A stretch of DNA of 64,000 nucleotides from Gammaproteobacteria bacterium (lineage in GTDB: Bacteria > Pseudomonadota > Gammaproteobacteria > Enterobacterales > Alteromonadaceae): assembly GCA_018825965.1 (NCBI GenBank), contig JAHKAA010000043.1:1-64000 (forward strand), read 5' to 3'. The notes below the pieces were generated by a model that made no database searches, was not told the DNA's origin, and saw only the letters and a list, made by a program, of their open reading frames with translations. Position 1 is the stretch's first letter. Every line of letters begins with the position of its first letter. Position numbers and translations under genes: made by a program. Shown here piece by piece: positions 34,336-45,402 of this stretch.

Positions 34336-35939
34336 GGTTTCAATATGGTCGGCGTTGGCTCTGTCAATTGCTCCGGGTAATCCAGATTATAATGCAGACC
34401 ACGGCTTTCTTTACGCTTCAGAGCACTGCGGATAATCAGTTCAGCCACCATGGTTAAATTACGCAGTTCCAGCAAATTATTGCTGACACGGAAGTTGCGG
34501 TAATAATCCTGAATTTCACGTTGCAATAACTCTACTCTGTGTAAAGCCCGCTCTAAGCGTTTTTCAGTACGGACTATACCGACATAATCCCACATAAAAA
34601 GTCGTAATTCGTGCCAGTTGTGAGTAATCACTACCTCTTCATCAGAGTCAATAACACGGCTTTCATCCCAGCAGGGCAGTTCAGTGACTAAGCGGGTCGA
34701 CTCAAGCTGCTGCTTAATATGCCGTGCTGCCGATTGGGCAAAAACCACACATTCCAACAAGGAGTTGCTGGCCATACGATTAGCGCCATGCAGCCCTGTA
34801 TAAGCCACCTCACCAATAGCATAAAGATTTGAAATATCGGTTTGGCCATTGAGGTTCGTCATTACGCCACCACAAGTGTAATGCGCCGCTGGCACCACTG
34901 GAATAGGTTGTTTGGTGATGTCGATACCCACACTCAGGCATTTGGCATAAATGGTGGGGAAGTGTTCGATGATAAAGTCTTTTGGTTTGTGGCTGATGTC
35001 CAGATACACACACTGAGCGCCGAGCTTTTTCATTTCATAGTCGATAGCCCGTGCTACGATGTCGCGCGGTGCTAATTCGGCGCGTTCGTCAAAGTCCGGC
35101 ATAAAACGGCTGCCATCCGACCGTCTTAAATACGCACCTTCACCGCGCATGGCTTCAGTGATCAGGTAATTCTGTGCTTCAGGGTGATACAAACTGGTTG
35201 GATGGAACTGATTAAACTCCATATTGGCCACGCTGCAGCCAGCGCGCCATGCCATAGCTATGCCGTCACCGCTGGCGACGTCAGGATTACTGGTGTACAG
35301 ATAGACTTTACTGGCTCCGCCTGTGGCAAGTGCAATACATTTAGCACCTATGACTTCCACATGTTCTTCGTCGCGGTTCCAGACATAAGCGCCATGGCAC
35401 TTTTGTTCAGCTAAGCCCAGCTTATTGGAAGTGATCAAATCAATAGCGTTGTAGTTTTCCAGCAATTGAATATTAGGGTGGCCTTTGACTTGTTCTACCA
35501 AAGTGATTTGCACAGCACGGCCTGTGGCATCTGCTGCGTGTAAAATACGTCTGTGACTATGACCGCCTTCCCGGGTCAGGTGGTATTTCAGTACGCCATC
35601 TTCGTCTTTGTACTGATCAAAAGGCACACCCTGAGCAATTAACCATTCCATGGCTTCTTTGGCATGTTCAGCGGTAAACTGCACTGCTGCGGCTTCACAT
35701 AAGCCAGCGCCTGCAATTAAAGTGTCGTCAACATGGGAGGCAATACTGTCGTTTTCATCAAATACGGCAGCTATACCACCCTGAGCATATAAGGTAGAGC
35801 CTTCCCGCAGAGGACCTTTGCTCAGCACTATCACTTTAGCGCTGTCCGCCAGATGCAAAGCCAGCGATAAACCTGCAGCGCCACTGCCTATAATTAATAC
35901 GTCACAAAGATGTTTTTTTTGTTGTTGCATGGGATACAC
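34332..35939 (-). CDS. nadB: L-aspartate oxidase
   Basis: The 535-residue flavoenzyme oxidises L-aspartate to iminoaspartate, the first step of NAD synthesis. It has the FAD dinucleotide motif [16 protein letters not shown] (about 13-28), the [12 protein letters not shown] motif, [15 protein letters not shown] near 124, and the C-terminal helical domain of the fumarate-reductase/NadB family. It is divergent from rpoE, as in E. coli. Quinolinate synthase NadA must act next and is coded elsewhere. Confidence 0.96.
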   Translation of the reverse strand: MYPMQQQKKHLCDVLIIGSGAAGLSLALHLADSAKVIVLSKGPLREGSTLYAQGGIAAVFDENDSIASHVDDTLIAGAGLCEAAAVQFTAEHAKEAMEWLIAQGVPFDQYKDEDGVLKYHLTREGGHSHRRILHAADATGRAVQITLVEQVKGHPNIQLLENYNAIDLITSNKLGLAEQKCHGAYVWNRDEEHVEVIGAKCIALATGGASKVYLYTSNPDVASGDGIAMAWRAGCSVANMEFNQFHPTSLYHPEAQNYLITEAMRGEGAYLRRSDGSRFMPDFDERAELAPRDIVARAIDYEMKKLGAQCVYLDISHKPKDFIIEHFPTIYAKCLSVGIDITKQPIPVVPAAHYTCGGVMTNLNGQTDISNLYAIGEVAYTGLHGANRMASNSLLECVVFAQSAARHIKQQLESTRLVTELPCWDESRVIDSDEEVVITHNWHELRLFMWDYVGIVRTEKRLERALHRVELLQREIQDYYRNFRVSNNLLELRNLTMVAELIIRSALKRKESRGLHYNLDYPEQLTEPTPTILKP

Positions 35940-36049
35940 TTATTCAGTCAAAAACACATAAATGTCTGTAATTTGGGTCTTTATACGCTACTTTCTGGCA
36001 GCTGGCCGTGCTATTTGCGGCAAATTGTAACTTTTTTTACTTATTCCAA

Positions 36050-36077
36050 GAACTATTCATATAGCTTCCAGTCATAA
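36050..36077 (+). promoter_or_regulatory. Sigma-E-type promoter of rpoE
   Basis: GAACTA (36050-36055) and TCATAA (36072-36077) are 16 bases apart, close to the sigma-E consensus GAACTT-N16-TCTGA. It lies 66 bases before the rpoE ATG and predicts autoregulation of the rpoE-rseABC operon. Confidence 0.65.
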
Positions 36078-36142
36078 GGGTACGCTTGACGAGCGCCAGT
36101 TGCAAAAAGAAAGTAGTATTTAGCATTAGGGGAAAGGCTCGG

Positions 36143-36718
36143 ATGAGCGAGCAAGAATTGGATTGGCAAATTGTCCAGCGGGTACAACAAGGGGATAAAG
36201 CAGCTTTTAATGTGTTGGTAAAAAAATACCAGCATCGTATTGCGAACTTAATCTCGCGTTATGTCTCTAACCATGGCGATGTGGCGGATGTAGCTCAGGA
36301 AGCCTTTATTAAAGCTTACCGTGCTATTCCCGGTTTTCGTGGCGAGAGTGCATTTTACACCTGGTTGTACCGTATAGCTGTGAACAGCGCTAAAAATTAC
36401 CTGGTAGCGACAGGACGCAAGCCGCCATCTACAGACGTAGATGCGGACGATGCCGAGTTTTATGATGGCAGCGATGCGTTAAAAGAGCAGGATTCTCCGG
36501 AAAAACTTTTGTTATCCGATGAAATCCGTAACGTAGTGTTCGATACCATTGAAAAGTTGCCGGACGAATTACGCACTGCTATTACTTTGCGTGAATTGGA
36601 TGGCTTAAGTTACGAAGAGATTGCGGAAGTGATGGGCTGCCCTATAGGGACAGTCAGAAGTCGTATTTTCCGTGCACGTGAAGCTATTGACGCACAGTTA
36701 AAACCGCTCATTAGCTGA
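36143..36718 (+). CDS. rpoE: RNA polymerase sigma-E factor
   Basis: The ATG at 36143 follows GGGGAAAGG and gives MSEQELDWQIVQRVQQGDK, the normal RpoE start; 192 residues. Region 2 (DVAQEAFIKAYRAIPGFRGES) and region 4 (LDGLSYEEIAEVMGCPIGTVRSRIFRAR) are clear. Sigma-E drives the response to misfolded outer-membrane proteins and is held by RseA, coded next. The whole string rpoE-rseA-rseB-rseC is as in E. coli. Confidence 0.97.
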   Translation: MSEQELDWQIVQRVQQGDKAAFNVLVKKYQHRIANLISRYVSNHGDVADVAQEAFIKAYRAIPGFRGESAFYTWLYRIAVNSAKNYLVATGRKPPSTDVDADDAEFYDGSDALKEQDSPEKLLLSDEIRNVVFDTIEKLPDELRTAITLRELDGLSYEEIAEVMGCPIGTVRSRIFRAREAIDAQLKPLIS

Positions 36719-36741
36719 ACCTCTACTATACAGGAATCGGT

Positions 36742-37380
36742 ATGTCGTCAGAAAAATCAGATTGGATCTCGGCTGCTAGTGATAACCAAGCAATTAGCCC
36801 GGAACAATTAGACAGATTACTGCAAGATGCTGAAGTACAGCAAAGTTTTGCTCGTTATCATTTGATTGGCGCTGCCATTCGCAATGAGTTACCGGCGAAG
36901 CTTGATATGCAGTTTGCAGATAACTTTGCCAGCCTGTTGGATCAGGAACCTGCTTATCAGTTAGAAAGCAGCCCTGTAGTGCACCATCAAAAAGCGCCGG
37001 TGTCGTTCTGGACAAAACTGGGCGAAGCAGCCAATACCGGCTGGTTCAAAACAGGTTTTCAGGGCACTGTAGCAGCCAGCGTGGCATTAGTTGCTGTGTT
37101 GGGTGTACAGCAATTCCAGGGTGCTGGTCAGGATGCAGATCTGAATTCACCTTTGCCTGTGTTACAAACTCAGCCAGTGGCTGGTTTTGCCACTCCGGTC
37201 AGCTTAAGCCAGACTTCGGTAAATTCCCGTTTTGAACAGGAACAACGTCAGGCTATGCTGGAACAGCAACAACGTTTGCAGCAATTACTGCAGGCACATC
37301 GTCAGCAAATCCGGGTGATGGACACTGCTCAGCAGAAAACTCCGGAAACCCCAGCTGAGAAACCAAGACAAGAGCAATAA
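36742..37380 (+). CDS. rseA: Anti-sigma-E factor RseA
   Basis: The 212-residue product has the cytoplasmic sigma-binding part (about 1-90, with QLDRLLQDAEVQQSFARYHLIG), one membrane segment (about 112-128, TVAASVALVAVLGVQ) and a periplasmic Gln-rich tail. On envelope stress, DegS and RseP cut RseA and free sigma-E. Gaps to rpoE and rseB are 23 and 2 bases, so it is part of one operon. The tail repeats Gln and has low complexity. Confidence 0.93.
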   Translation: MSSEKSDWISAASDNQAISPEQLDRLLQDAEVQQSFARYHLIGAAIRNELPAKLDMQFADNFASLLDQEPAYQLESSPVVHHQKAPVSFWTKLGEAANTGWFKTGFQGTVAASVALVAVLGVQQFQGAGQDADLNSPLPVLQTQPVAGFATPVSLSQTSVNSRFEQEQRQAMLEQQQRLQQLLQAHRQQIRVMDTAQQKTPETPAEKPRQEQ

Positions 37381-37382
37381 AT

Positions 37383-38306
37383 ATGGGTTGGAAAGGCTTA
37401 AGCAGTGCCTTGATCATCTTGTGTTACTCCAGCCTGAGCTTCGCCGAAGTCTCGGGGTGGGAGTGGTTTGAGCGAAGTCAGAGTTCAGTTCGTCAATATA
37501 ATTTCGAAGCCTCTTTTGTTGTTATTAAACCCAATCAGGTGGATAGCTACCGTTGGATCCATGGTGTACAGGATGGTTCAGAAATAGAACAACTGATGCC
37601 GCTGGAACAAAGTGGCGTCGAAATTTTGCGTCGTGATCAGATGGTGTATTACATTGCACCTGAAAAAACACCGCTCGCTACAAGCAGCAGTACCATCAAA
37701 GAATTACCAGCGCTTTTGTACCGTGATATAGAGTCGATCAAAAGTTTGTACGATGCAGTGCCAGGTGGAGTGATGCAACTATCGGGTCGTTCTGCCCAAT
37801 TATTGCGTTTAACGCCGCTGCAAAATGGCCGTCCAGGTTATTGGTTGTGGTTAGACAGCCAAACAGGTTTTCCGCTGAAAATAGATACCCTGACGGTTCA
37901 GAATGAAGTGCTGGAGCGCTGGGTCATCACCCATATTTTGCCCCACGCCACTTTGCCTGAAACATTAAATGTTGCAGCCAGCGCTGAATTGCCAGCTGCC
38001 GCAGAAACAATGCCGACACTAGCTTTGCCTGAAACTCCGCTGGAGTTGTCCTGGTTACCACAAGGCTATCAGGAAGTTTCTGTAACTTCTGCCATGGTGC
38101 CACAGCAGGTGTTGGAGCAATGGTTGTTGTCCGATGGTTTGCATCAGGTGTCCGTTTTTGTACAGCACAGTGCCAGTTTACCTGCTCAGGCCTTCCGCGA
38201 TGGCGCCACTACTATTTTTGTTATGCCAAACAACCAGTTTGATGTCACAGTCATAGGCCCTGTCTCTATTGAGACAGCCAGACAAATAGCTGAATCGGTG
38301 CGTTAA
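37383..38306 (+). CDS. rseB: Sigma-E regulatory protein RseB (MucB)
   Basis: The 307-residue product starts with a signal peptide (about 1-21, ending SFAE) and shows the two RseB domains: an N-terminal LolA-like fold (about 25-200, WFERSQSSVRQYNFEASFV) and a C-terminal domain (about 220-305). In the periplasm it binds RseA and shields it from DegS, and senses lipopolysaccharide or lipoproteins. It begins two bases after rseA and ends directly against rseC. Confidence 0.93.
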   Translation: MGWKGLSSALIILCYSSLSFAEVSGWEWFERSQSSVRQYNFEASFVVIKPNQVDSYRWIHGVQDGSEIEQLMPLEQSGVEILRRDQMVYYIAPEKTPLATSSSTIKELPALLYRDIESIKSLYDAVPGGVMQLSGRSAQLLRLTPLQNGRPGYWLWLDSQTGFPLKIDTLTVQNEVLERWVITHILPHATLPETLNVAASAELPAAAETMPTLALPETPLELSWLPQGYQEVSVTSAMVPQQVLEQWLLSDGLHQVSVFVQHSASLPAQAFRDGATTIFVMPNNQFDVTVIGPVSIETARQIAESVR

Positions 38307-38765
38307 ATGCTGGAAGAAATAGCCACTGTGATGAAAATCCAGGCCGATGGTGTCTGGCTGAAAACTCAAAGTGTCAGCAGCTGCAATGCCTGCCAGTCGA
38401 ATAACGACTGTGGCACAGGTGTGGTGGCTAAAGCTTTAACCCCACGTGAAAATCTGTTTTTTGTCAAAAGTCAGTTGCAGTTGCTGGAAGGGCAAAAAGT
38501 TAAAATTGCCGTCAGCGAACAACATCTGTTATCTGCTGCGGCTTTGTTGTATTTACTCCCCTTGTTTTGCCTGATAGCTGTGGCTGCATTGCTGAGTCGT
38601 TTACAACTGGCTGAGACGGCCATAGTGCTGGGTTCTTTAACCGCATTAATTGCAGGTTTTGCCGTTGCCCGACTGATCAGTGGCCCATCAGCACAGCAGG
38701 AACAGATAGAGATCCTTGCGGTATTGCCTGAACTGGCCGTACAACATATCCGTATCACAGATTAA
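38307..38765 (+). CDS. rseC: Sigma-E positive regulator RseC
   Basis: The 152-residue product has a Cys-rich N-terminus (SSCNACQSNNDCGTG, about 25-39) and two membrane segments (about 75-93 and 100-117), as in RseC/MucC. RseC also acts in Rnf/SoxR reduction in other species. The ATG follows the rseB stop without a gap. The sigma-E operon ends here; lepA starts 160 bases on with its own leader. Confidence 0.92.
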   Translation: MLEEIATVMKIQADGVWLKTQSVSSCNACQSNNDCGTGVVAKALTPRENLFFVKSQLQLLEGQKVKIAVSEQHLLSAAALLYLLPLFCLIAVAALLSRLQLAETAIVLGSLTALIAGFAVARLISGPSAQQEQIEILAVLPELAVQHIRITD

Positions 38766-38925
38766 TACTCTGCTGAAATCCGCTGTAACATCTGAACACA
38801 TAGCAACCAATGCCGAGATCGAGTACAATTCGCGGCAAATTTATCTGAATCAACTTTGGTGTTCGCCCGGTTTATGACCATAAGGGTCAGAGTGGGGCCA
38901 CCTGATAGCAGCTTTAGCGGAAAAA

Positions 38926-40725
38926 ATGCCAAACATTACTCATATTCGTAACTTTTCAGTCATAGCCCACATAGACCACGGCAAATCGACGCTGTCGGAT
39001 CGTCTGATCCAGTTTTGTGGTGGTTTAACCGATCGTGAAATGCAGGCTCAGGTTTTAGATTCTATGGATCTGGAACGTGAGCGTGGTATCACCATTAAAG
39101 CGCAAAGCGTGACTTTGCATTACAAAGCCAAAGACGGTGAAATTTACCAGCTGAACTTTATCGACACACCGGGCCATGTTGACTTTACTTATGAAGTCAG
39201 CCGTTCTTTAGCGGCTTGTGAAGGTGCTTTATTGGTGGTTGATGCGGGTCAGGGGGTTGAAGCCCAAACTGTAGCCAACTGCTACACAGCTCTGGAAATG
39301 AACCTCGAAGTTTTACCCATTCTGAATAAAATCGACTTACCTCAAGCCGACCCGGATCGGGTTGCCGAAGAAATTGAAGACATTATTGGTATCGAAGCCA
39401 TAGGCGCAGTGCAGTGTTCAGCCAAAACCGGTTTAGGTATTGAAGATGTACTGGAGACTATAGTCGCCAATATTCCATGCCCTGAAGGTAATACCGATGG
39501 CCCAACTCAGGCGCTGATTATCGATTCCTGGTTTGACCCTTACCAGGGCGTAGTTTCACTGGTACGTGTAAAACACGGCAAAATTCAGTTAAAAGACAAA
39601 ATCAAAGTCATGTCGACCGGCATGGTCTACGAAGTGGACAAAGTGGGTGTATTTACCCCTAAAGCCAACAACACAGGTATTTTAAATACAGGTGAAGTAG
39701 GTTTTGTCATCTGTGGTATTAAAGAAATTAAAGGCGCGCCAGTGGGCGATACTTTAACTTTAGCGAAAAACTCAGCCACTGAGCCTTTGCCTGGCTTTAA
39801 GCGTATTAAGCCTCAGGTGTATGCAGGTGTATTCCCTGTGTCTTCAGATGACTACGAAGATTTCCGCGATGCGCTGGAAAAACTCAGCTTAAACGACTCT
39901 TCACTGTTTTATGAACCAGAAAGCTCAGGCGCTTTAGGTTTTGGTTTCCGTATTGGTTTCCTTGGTATGTTACATATGGAAATCATTCAGGAACGTTTAG
40001 AGCGTGAATACGATCTGGACTTAATCACCACAGCGCCGACCGTAGTGTACGAAGTGATCACCAAAAATGGTGAAACAGTGATGGTGGATAACCCAAGTGC
40101 ATTACCGCCAGTGGGCAATATTGATGAAATTCGTGAGCCTATAGTTGAAGCTCATATTCTGGTGCCACAAGAATACTTAGGTAACGTCATTAACCTTTGT
40201 ATTGAAAAACGTGGTGTGCAGATGAATATGACCTACCACGGCCGTCAGGTGGCAGTGGTCTATGAACTGCCAATGGCTGAAGTGGTGATGGACTTCTTCG
40301 ACCGCTTAAAGTCGACCAGTCGCGGTTATGCGTCGCTGGATTATGCCTTTAAACGTTTCCAGACCTCTGAGATGTCACGGGTTGATATTCTGATCAACGG
40401 TGAGCGGGTAGACGCTTTGGCTATTATCAGCCATAAAGACTTTGCTCAGGGCCGTGGCCGTGAGCTGGCCGAAAAACTGAAAGAGCTGATCCCTCGTCAG
40501 ATGTTTGATATCGCTATTCAGGCCGCTATAGGTGCACACGTCATTGCCCGTACTACGGTCAAACAATTACGTAAAAACGTATTAGCTAAATGTTATGGCG
40601 GCGATATCAGCCGGAAGAAAAAGCTGTTACAGAAACAGAAAGACGGTAAAAAACGTATGAAGCAGGTCGGTAATGTGGAAGTTCCACAGGAAGCCTTCCT
40701 TGCCATTCTGAAAGTCGGTAAATAA
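38926..40725 (+). CDS. lepA: Elongation factor 4 (back-translocase)
   Basis: The 599-residue GTPase has the G motifs AHIDHGKST (P-loop), DTPGH and [12 protein letters not shown]-like domains, and the LepA-specific C-terminal domain ([20 protein letters not shown]). It acts on ribosomes, helping 30S assembly and back-translocation under stress. The order rseC-lepA-lepB-rnc-era-recO-pdxJ-acpS follows E. coli exactly. TACAAT at 38824-38829 may be part of its promoter, but the -35 box is poor. Confidence 0.98.
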   Translation: MPNITHIRNFSVIAHIDHGKSTLSDRLIQFCGGLTDREMQAQVLDSMDLERERGITIKAQSVTLHYKAKDGEIYQLNFIDTPGHVDFTYEVSRSLAACEGALLVVDAGQGVEAQTVANCYTALEMNLEVLPILNKIDLPQADPDRVAEEIEDIIGIEAIGAVQCSAKTGLGIEDVLETIVANIPCPEGNTDGPTQALIIDSWFDPYQGVVSLVRVKHGKIQLKDKIKVMSTGMVYEVDKVGVFTPKANNTGILNTGEVGFVICGIKEIKGAPVGDTLTLAKNSATEPLPGFKRIKPQVYAGVFPVSSDDYEDFRDALEKLSLNDSSLFYEPESSGALGFGFRIGFLGMLHMEIIQERLEREYDLDLITTAPTVVYEVITKNGETVMVDNPSALPPVGNIDEIREPIVEAHILVPQEYLGNVINLCIEKRGVQMNMTYHGRQVAVVYELPMAEVVMDFFDRLKSTSRGYASLDYAFKRFQTSEMSRVDILINGERVDALAIISHKDFAQGRGRELAEKLKELIPRQMFDIAIQAAIGAHVIARTTVKQLRKNVLAKCYGGDISRKKKLLQKQKDGKKRMKQVGNVEVPQEAFLAILKVGK

Positions 40726-40739
40726 CAACAAGGGTAGTT

Positions 40740-41663
40740 ATGGCAGGTTATTTTGCAATTTTCCTCGTAGTATTGACCTTAGTCAGTGGTTTGATCTGGC
40801 TGATTGATATACTGGTATTTGCTCCAAAACGTAAAGTTAAAGTTGCGACCGCTCAGGCGGCTGCAGCCGGTGGCCTGCCATTAAGTGCTATTGAAGAGCT
40901 GGAAAAACCTTCTTATCTGGCAGAAACCGCCAAAGAAATTTTCCCGCTGATTTTGGCCATCACCATTATCCGTTCGTTTTTATACGAGCCCTTTCAGATC
41001 CCATCAGGTTCTATGATGCCGACCTTATTGGTCGGCGACTTTATTCTGGTGGAAAAGTACTCCTACGACGTGAAGGATCCGGTCTGGCGTAAGCCGCTGA
41101 TCACCACAGGCCGGCCAGAACGGGGTGATGTGATTGTATTTAAATACCCGGAACAACCTACTATTGATTTCATCAAGCGTACTGTAGGTTTACCTGGTGA
41201 TCGCATTATCTACAAAAACAAGCAGCTGTTTATCCAGCCCGCTTGTGCTGCAGCCGATAAAAGTACTTGCCCTGGTTTAGAAGCCGTGCCTTTAACCTTG
41301 CAGGCTGAAGGCGAGTTTATGGATGGCGAATTGCCCACCAAACGTTACTCCGAACAATTTGGCGAGCGTACACACCACATACTGCAGCATCCGTTTAAAG
41401 CCGAAGATTTAATGCAGTACTACAAACAGCCAGGGACTGCCATCGAAGAATTTATTGTGCCTGAAGGCCATTATTTTGCGATGGGCGATAACCGCGATAA
41501 CAGCCGTGACAGCCGAGCCTGGGGTTTTGTGCCTGAAGAAAATCTGGTGGGTAAAGCTGTATTTATCTGGATGAGTTTTGAATTTAGTGAAGACCCGGAC
41601 AACTGGTTGCCTTCATGGGTGCCGGTTGGCGTGCGTTTTGAACGTTTAGGCAAAATTAATTAA
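40740..41663 (+). CDS. lepB: Signal peptidase I
   Basis: The 307-residue membrane peptidase has two N-terminal membrane segments, the catalytic Ser91 in [10 protein letters not shown] and Lys146 in [11 protein letters not shown], and the later box [12 protein letters not shown]. It cuts signal peptides of secreted proteins on the periplasmic face of the inner membrane. It lies 14 bases after lepA, and its TAA shares its final A with the rnc ATG (TAATG). Confidence 0.97.
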   Translation: MAGYFAIFLVVLTLVSGLIWLIDILVFAPKRKVKVATAQAAAAGGLPLSAIEELEKPSYLAETAKEIFPLILAITIIRSFLYEPFQIPSGSMMPTLLVGDFILVEKYSYDVKDPVWRKPLITTGRPERGDVIVFKYPEQPTIDFIKRTVGLPGDRIIYKNKQLFIQPACAAADKSTCPGLEAVPLTLQAEGEFMDGELPTKRYSEQFGERTHHILQHPFKAEDLMQYYKQPGTAIEEFIVPEGHYFAMGDNRDNSRDSRAWGFVPEENLVGKAVFIWMSFEFSEDPDNWLPSWVPVGVRFERLGKIN

Positions 41664-42337
41664 TGCAAAAACCTGTCAGCGGCCTGATGAAAAAGCTGGG
41701 TTACCAGTTTCAGCAGGTCGCATTACTCGAACAAGCCCTGACTCACCGCAGTTGCAAAGGTGAGCACAACGAGCGGCTGGAATTTTTAGGCGACGCCATA
41801 TTAAGTATGGTGATTGCCGAAGCCCTGTATATCCATTTTCCGAAAGCCCGCGAAGGCGACTTAACGCGCATGCGTTCGTCTTTAGTCAAAGGCGTGACTC
41901 TGGCTGAAATTGCCAAAGAACTGGAGCTGGCCGAATTCCTGCGCTTAGGCCCTGGTGAAATGAAAAGCGGTGGCTTACGCCGTGAATCCATTCAGGCCGA
42001 CGCAGTGGAAGCCATTTTAGGTGCTATCTTTTTAGATGCTGGCATTGAAGCCTGTAAAGAGCGGATATTAAGCTGGTATGGCAGCCGTTTAACTGTGATT
42101 CAGCCTGGCGTACATAAAGACAGTAAAACCCAGCTGCAGGAATACCTGCAAGGGCGTCGTTTGCCTTTACCTTTGTATGAAGTGATAGATACGCAAGGCG
42201 ACGATCACGATCAAATATTTACCGTGCGTTGTACTGTGCAGGGCAGAGCGCCTGTTACCGCGTCTGGTAATTCCAGACGTAAAGCTGAACAGGATTCAGC
42301 GCGGATTTTGTTGGAACAAGTAAAAAATGACCTCTGA
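41663..42337 (+). CDS. rnc: Ribonuclease III
   Basis: The 224-residue double-strand RNase has the signature [18 protein letters not shown] (metal-binding Glu and Asp), a second acidic set in [17 protein letters not shown], and a C-terminal double-stranded RNA-binding domain (about 152-222). It processes rRNA precursors and regulates messages, often including its own leader. The gene shares one base with the lepB stop and overlaps era by 11 bases, so expression of all three is coupled. Confidence 0.97.
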   Translation: MQKPVSGLMKKLGYQFQQVALLEQALTHRSCKGEHNERLEFLGDAILSMVIAEALYIHFPKAREGDLTRMRSSLVKGVTLAEIAKELELAEFLRLGPGEMKSGGLRRESIQADAVEAILGAIFLDAGIEACKERILSWYGSRLTVIQPGVHKDSKTQLQEYLQGRRLPLPLYEVIDTQGDDHDQIFTVRCTVQGRAPVTASGNSRRKAEQDSARILLEQVKNDL

Positions 42338-43223
42338 GACTTTTGCCGGACTGGTTGCCATAGTTGGCCGTCCGAACGTGGGTAAATCCACTTTATTAAA
42401 CCAGCTGATTGGTCAAAAAGTCAGTATTACGTCACGTAAACCCCAGACCACCCGCCACCGTATTGTAGGCATAGACACACAGGATAATTACCAGACTGTG
42501 TATGTCGACACCCCGGGTTTACATATCGAAGAAAAGCGCGCCATTAACCGCCTGATGAATAAAGCGGCGGCCAGCACCATACTGGATGTGGAACTGATTA
42601 TTTTTGTGGTGGAAGGTACCCGCTGGACAGACGACGATCAGATGGTATTAAACCGTCTGATCGCGGCAAAAAAGCCGGTGTTGTTAGTGGTGAATAAAGT
42701 CGATTTATACAAAGACAAAGAAGACTTGCTGCCGCATTTACAGTGGCTTGGCAGTCAGCTTGAGTTTCAGCAAATCATCCCTTTATCCGCGGAAAAGGGC
42801 ACCAATGTGCAGACATTACGCGAACTGGTGCAAAAACAATTACCCCCTTGTGAATTTTTCTTCCCTGAAGAATATGTGACTGACCGCAGCAGCCGCTTTA
42901 TGGCGTCTGAAATAGTGCGCGAAAAGCTGATGCGTTTTTTAGGCGACGAATTGCCTTATGCAGTGACAGTGGAAATTGAACGCTTTAAATGGGAAGAAAA
43001 ACATTACCATATCGCTGCCTTAGTGCTGGTTGAACGTGACACACAAAAGCAGATGGTGATAGGTAAAAAAGGCGAACGCATTAAAACCATAGCCACTGAA
43101 GCCCGTAAAGATATGGAAACCTTATTTGAACAGCCGGTATTTTTACAGGTGTGGGTCAAAGTGAAATCAGGTTGGGCTGATGACGAGCGCGCTTTACGCA
43201 GCTTAGGTTACGGCGAAGACTAA
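42327..43223 (+). CDS. era: GTPase Era
   Basis: The 298-residue GTPase has P-loop GRPNVGKST, switch DTPGLH and NKVDLY, and a C-terminal KH domain with [17 protein letters not shown]. Era binds the 3' end of 16S rRNA and assists 30S maturation. The overlap with rnc and the 1-base gap to recO keep it within the ribosome-assembly operon. Length is standard. Confidence 0.98.
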   Translation: MTSETFAGLVAIVGRPNVGKSTLLNQLIGQKVSITSRKPQTTRHRIVGIDTQDNYQTVYVDTPGLHIEEKRAINRLMNKAAASTILDVELIIFVVEGTRWTDDDQMVLNRLIAAKKPVLLVVNKVDLYKDKEDLLPHLQWLGSQLEFQQIIPLSAEKGTNVQTLRELVQKQLPPCEFFFPEEYVTDRSSRFMASEIVREKLMRFLGDELPYAVTVEIERFKWEEKHYHIAALVLVERDTQKQMVIGKKGERIKTIATEARKDMETLFEQPVFLQVWVKVKSGWADDERALRSLGYGED

Positions 43224-43224
43224 A

Positions 43225-43905
43225 ATGGACAATCGCAGCTGGCCAGCTTTTATTCTGCACAGCCGCGCTTTTAAGGAACAGCAGTTGTTATTGCAGCTGC
43301 TGGTGCCTGAACTGGGTCGGGTCAGTGCTGTGATCCGTAAATCCAGCAGTAAAAAACAACAACGTTTGTCATTGCAGCCATTCCAGTTATTGCAGCTGGA
43401 ACTGCTGGGTCGTTCTGAATTAAAAACTGTCAGTAAAGCTGAAGAAGCAGGCCCGGCCTTTTTGCTGCAAGGTGAAAAGCTGTTTGGTGCCATGTACTTA
43501 AACGAGCTGATTTGCCGCTTATGGCCGGAAAACGTTGGCTCAGATGCCTTGTTTGAATTGTATCAACACAGCTTGCAGCAACTGTTAACCGACGAGCTGG
43601 AGCCCTGTTTACGTCAGTTTGAGTTTTCTTTACTGACCGAATTAGGACAGCCGGTGGACTGGGATTACGATTCACAAGGTGAAGCTTTACAGGACGGTGC
43701 TTTGTATCAGTGGTGGCCCGAGCAAGGCTGGCAAATTGCCGGCAAAGGCTGGAAAGGCGAGGTGCTCAAAGCCATAGGCCAACAGCACTGGCAACAGCAC
43801 GACGTATTAAAAACCGCCAAGCAGTTAAGCCGTTTATTATTAGCCCCTTTGCTTGGCAGCAAACCTTTAACCAGCAGAGCATTATTTCAACCGATCAGGA
43901 ACTAG
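43225..43905 (+). CDS. recO: DNA repair protein RecO
   Basis: The 226-residue product has the RecO OB-fold start ([30 protein letters not shown]) and helical C-terminal part ([13 protein letters not shown]). With RecR it loads RecA onto SSB-coated single-stranded DNA in gap repair. Cysteine zinc ligands are not evident, as in other gammaproteobacterial RecO. pdxJ starts 2 bases after its stop. Confidence 0.94.
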   Translation: MDNRSWPAFILHSRAFKEQQLLLQLLVPELGRVSAVIRKSSSKKQQRLSLQPFQLLQLELLGRSELKTVSKAEEAGPAFLLQGEKLFGAMYLNELICRLWPENVGSDALFELYQHSLQQLLTDELEPCLRQFEFSLLTELGQPVDWDYDSQGEALQDGALYQWWPEQGWQIAGKGWKGEVLKAIGQQHWQQHDVLKTAKQLSRLLLAPLLGSKPLTSRALFQPIRN

Positions 43906-43907
43906 TT

Positions 43908-44639
43908 ATGAGCGCCATTTATTTAGGTATCAATATCGATCACGTCGCCACTTTACGTCAGGCCCGTGGCACTTATTACCCTGAACCTGTGCATGCTGCC
44001 TTATTGGCTGAGCAATTTGGCGCTGATGGTATCACTGTGCATTTACGTGAAGACCGCCGCCATATTCAGGACCGCGATTTATTTGTATTGCGCCAAACCA
44101 TAGCCACCCGCTTAAATTTTGAAATGGCAGTGACGACAGAAATGTTAGGTATTGCCGCTCAGTTAAAACCTGAATTCTGCTGTTTAGTGCCGGAAAAACG
44201 CCAGGAACTGACCACAGAAGGTGGCTTAGAAGTGGCAGGTCAGTTCGATAAAATTCAGGATGCTGTGCACCGCCTGCAACAGGACAATATTTTAGTTTCG
44301 TTATTTATCGACGCGGATGAAACACAAATAGCAGCGGCGGCTAAAGCGGGTGCTCCTTATATTGAAATTCACACAGGCCAATACGCAGAAGCTACAGAGC
44401 CGAAAAAACAAAAAGCGGAGCTGGAGCGTATCACTGAAGCCGCCGCTTATGCCGCTTCTTTGGGGTTAACAGTCAATGCTGGTCATGGCCTGCATTACCA
44501 TAATGTGCAGCCAATCGCCGCTATTCCTCAGATGTACGAGCTGAATATTGGTCATGCTATAGTCGCCCGCGCCATTTTCTCTGGTTTAGGCCCTGCTGTG
44601 GCTGAAATGAAACGCCTGATGGTGGAGGCGCGCCGTTAA
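43908..44639 (+). CDS. pdxJ: Pyridoxine 5'-phosphate synthase
   Basis: From the ATG at 43908 the product is 243 residues with the family start [18 protein letters not shown]; the longer frame from 43710 lies inside recO and is rejected. PdxJ condenses 1-deoxyxylulose 5-phosphate with 3-amino-2-oxopropyl phosphate to form vitamin B6. Motifs seen include [38 protein letters not shown] and [11 protein letters not shown]. Its stop overlaps the acpS start (TAATG). Confidence 0.98.
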   Translation: MSAIYLGINIDHVATLRQARGTYYPEPVHAALLAEQFGADGITVHLREDRRHIQDRDLFVLRQTIATRLNFEMAVTTEMLGIAAQLKPEFCCLVPEKRQELTTEGGLEVAGQFDKIQDAVHRLQQDNILVSLFIDADETQIAAAAKAGAPYIEIHTGQYAEATEPKKQKAELERITEAAAYAASLGLTVNAGHGLHYHNVQPIAAIPQMYELNIGHAIVARAIFSGLGPAVAEMKRLMVEARR

Positions 44640-45016
44640 TGGCTATTGTTGGTTTAGGCACCGACATCATCGAAATTGCGCGTATAGAGCAAAGCCTGGC
44701 GCGCTCGCCCCGTTTAGTGCAAAGAGTGCTGACTGAATCTGAGCAGCAAATCCTCGCTGCTCATGGCCAGCCAGCCCGTTATTTCGCCAAACGTTTTGCC
44801 GCCAAAGAAGCCGCAGCTAAAGCGCTTGGCACCGGCATAGGCCGTGGTATCTCCTTCCAACATTTTATTGTCAGCAACGACCCTTCAGGTCGCCCTCAAC
44901 TTGAATTGACAGGCCAGGCCAAAGAGCTGGCTGACTCTATGCAAGTACGTTCAGTCTGGCTCTCCATCAGCGACGAGCAGGCGTATGCCTGTGCTACTGT
45001 GATCCTTGAATCCTAA
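44639..45016 (+). CDS. acpS: Holo-[acyl-carrier-protein] synthase
   Basis: The 125-residue enzyme attaches phosphopantetheine from CoA to acyl carrier protein. The signature GLGTDIIEIARIE (5-17) holds the Mg-binding Asp, and FAKRFAAKEAAAKALGTG (about 49-66) holds the catalytic Glu/Lys. It ends the long lepA-acpS cluster. A hairpin at 45024-45049 lies right behind it. Confidence 0.97.
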   Translation: MAIVGLGTDIIEIARIEQSLARSPRLVQRVLTESEQQILAAHGQPARYFAKRFAAKEAAAKALGTGIGRGISFQHFIVSNDPSGRPQLELTGQAKELADSMQVRSVWLSISDEQAYACATVILES

Positions 45017-45023
45017 GGATAAA

Positions 45024-45049
45024 TCCCCTCAGAACTAATTCCGAGGGGA
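45024..45049. terminator. Weak hairpin after acpS
   Basis: TCCCCTC (45024-45030) pairs with GAGGGGA (45043-45049). No long T-run follows on either strand, so it may be a weak or rho-assisted terminator between convergent genes. Confidence 0.45.
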
Positions 45050-45071
45050 AAAGTATATGAAGTTAACTCAC

Positions 45072-45401
45072 TCAGTTATCAGTCGAACTACACCCTCTCC
45101 CTTGTGGTTTTATTGAAGAACGTAAGCTACTCACACTCTCTTTGTCAGACTGAAAAAAATAGAGACCTGACTCAAGATCCTCGAAATGTTCTATCGAACA
45201 CAAGGCTGTGTCCATCTGAAGGTTTGCCACAGATTCAAGATTTTTTCCTTGCATGGCTATATTTGCATAAAGTATCTCTGCTCTGACCGCTTGCAGATGA
45301 CCTGCCCTTATAAAACTTAAACCTAAATGAGCAGCAAGCAAGGCTGTCACAAGTGTACCTGTGACGGTGCCTAGAATAAACACTTTGACTTTTTCAGCCA
45401 T
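45072..45401 (-). CDS. Small single-span membrane protein of unknown function
   Basis: I use the ATG at 45401, which follows the stop of the upstream gene by one base; a 129-residue frame reaches 45461 but would overlap that gene deeply. The 109-residue product has one membrane segment (about 8-27, VFILGTVTGTLVTALLAAHL) and a periplasmic or cytosolic tail with two lone Cys. I do not recognise the family. Tight coupling to the secreted protein gene upstream suggests the two work together. Confidence 0.55.
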   Translation of the reverse strand: MAEKVKVFILGTVTGTLVTALLAAHLGLSFIRAGHLQAVRAEILYANIAMQGKNLESVANLQMDTALCSIEHFEDLESGLYFFQSDKESVSSLRSSIKPQGRGCSSTDN

Positions 45402-45402
45402 C

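Noticed and set aside
43710..43907. N-terminal extension of pdxJ
   Set aside because: It lies within recO in another frame; PdxJ proteins start at the [13 protein letters not shown] position.
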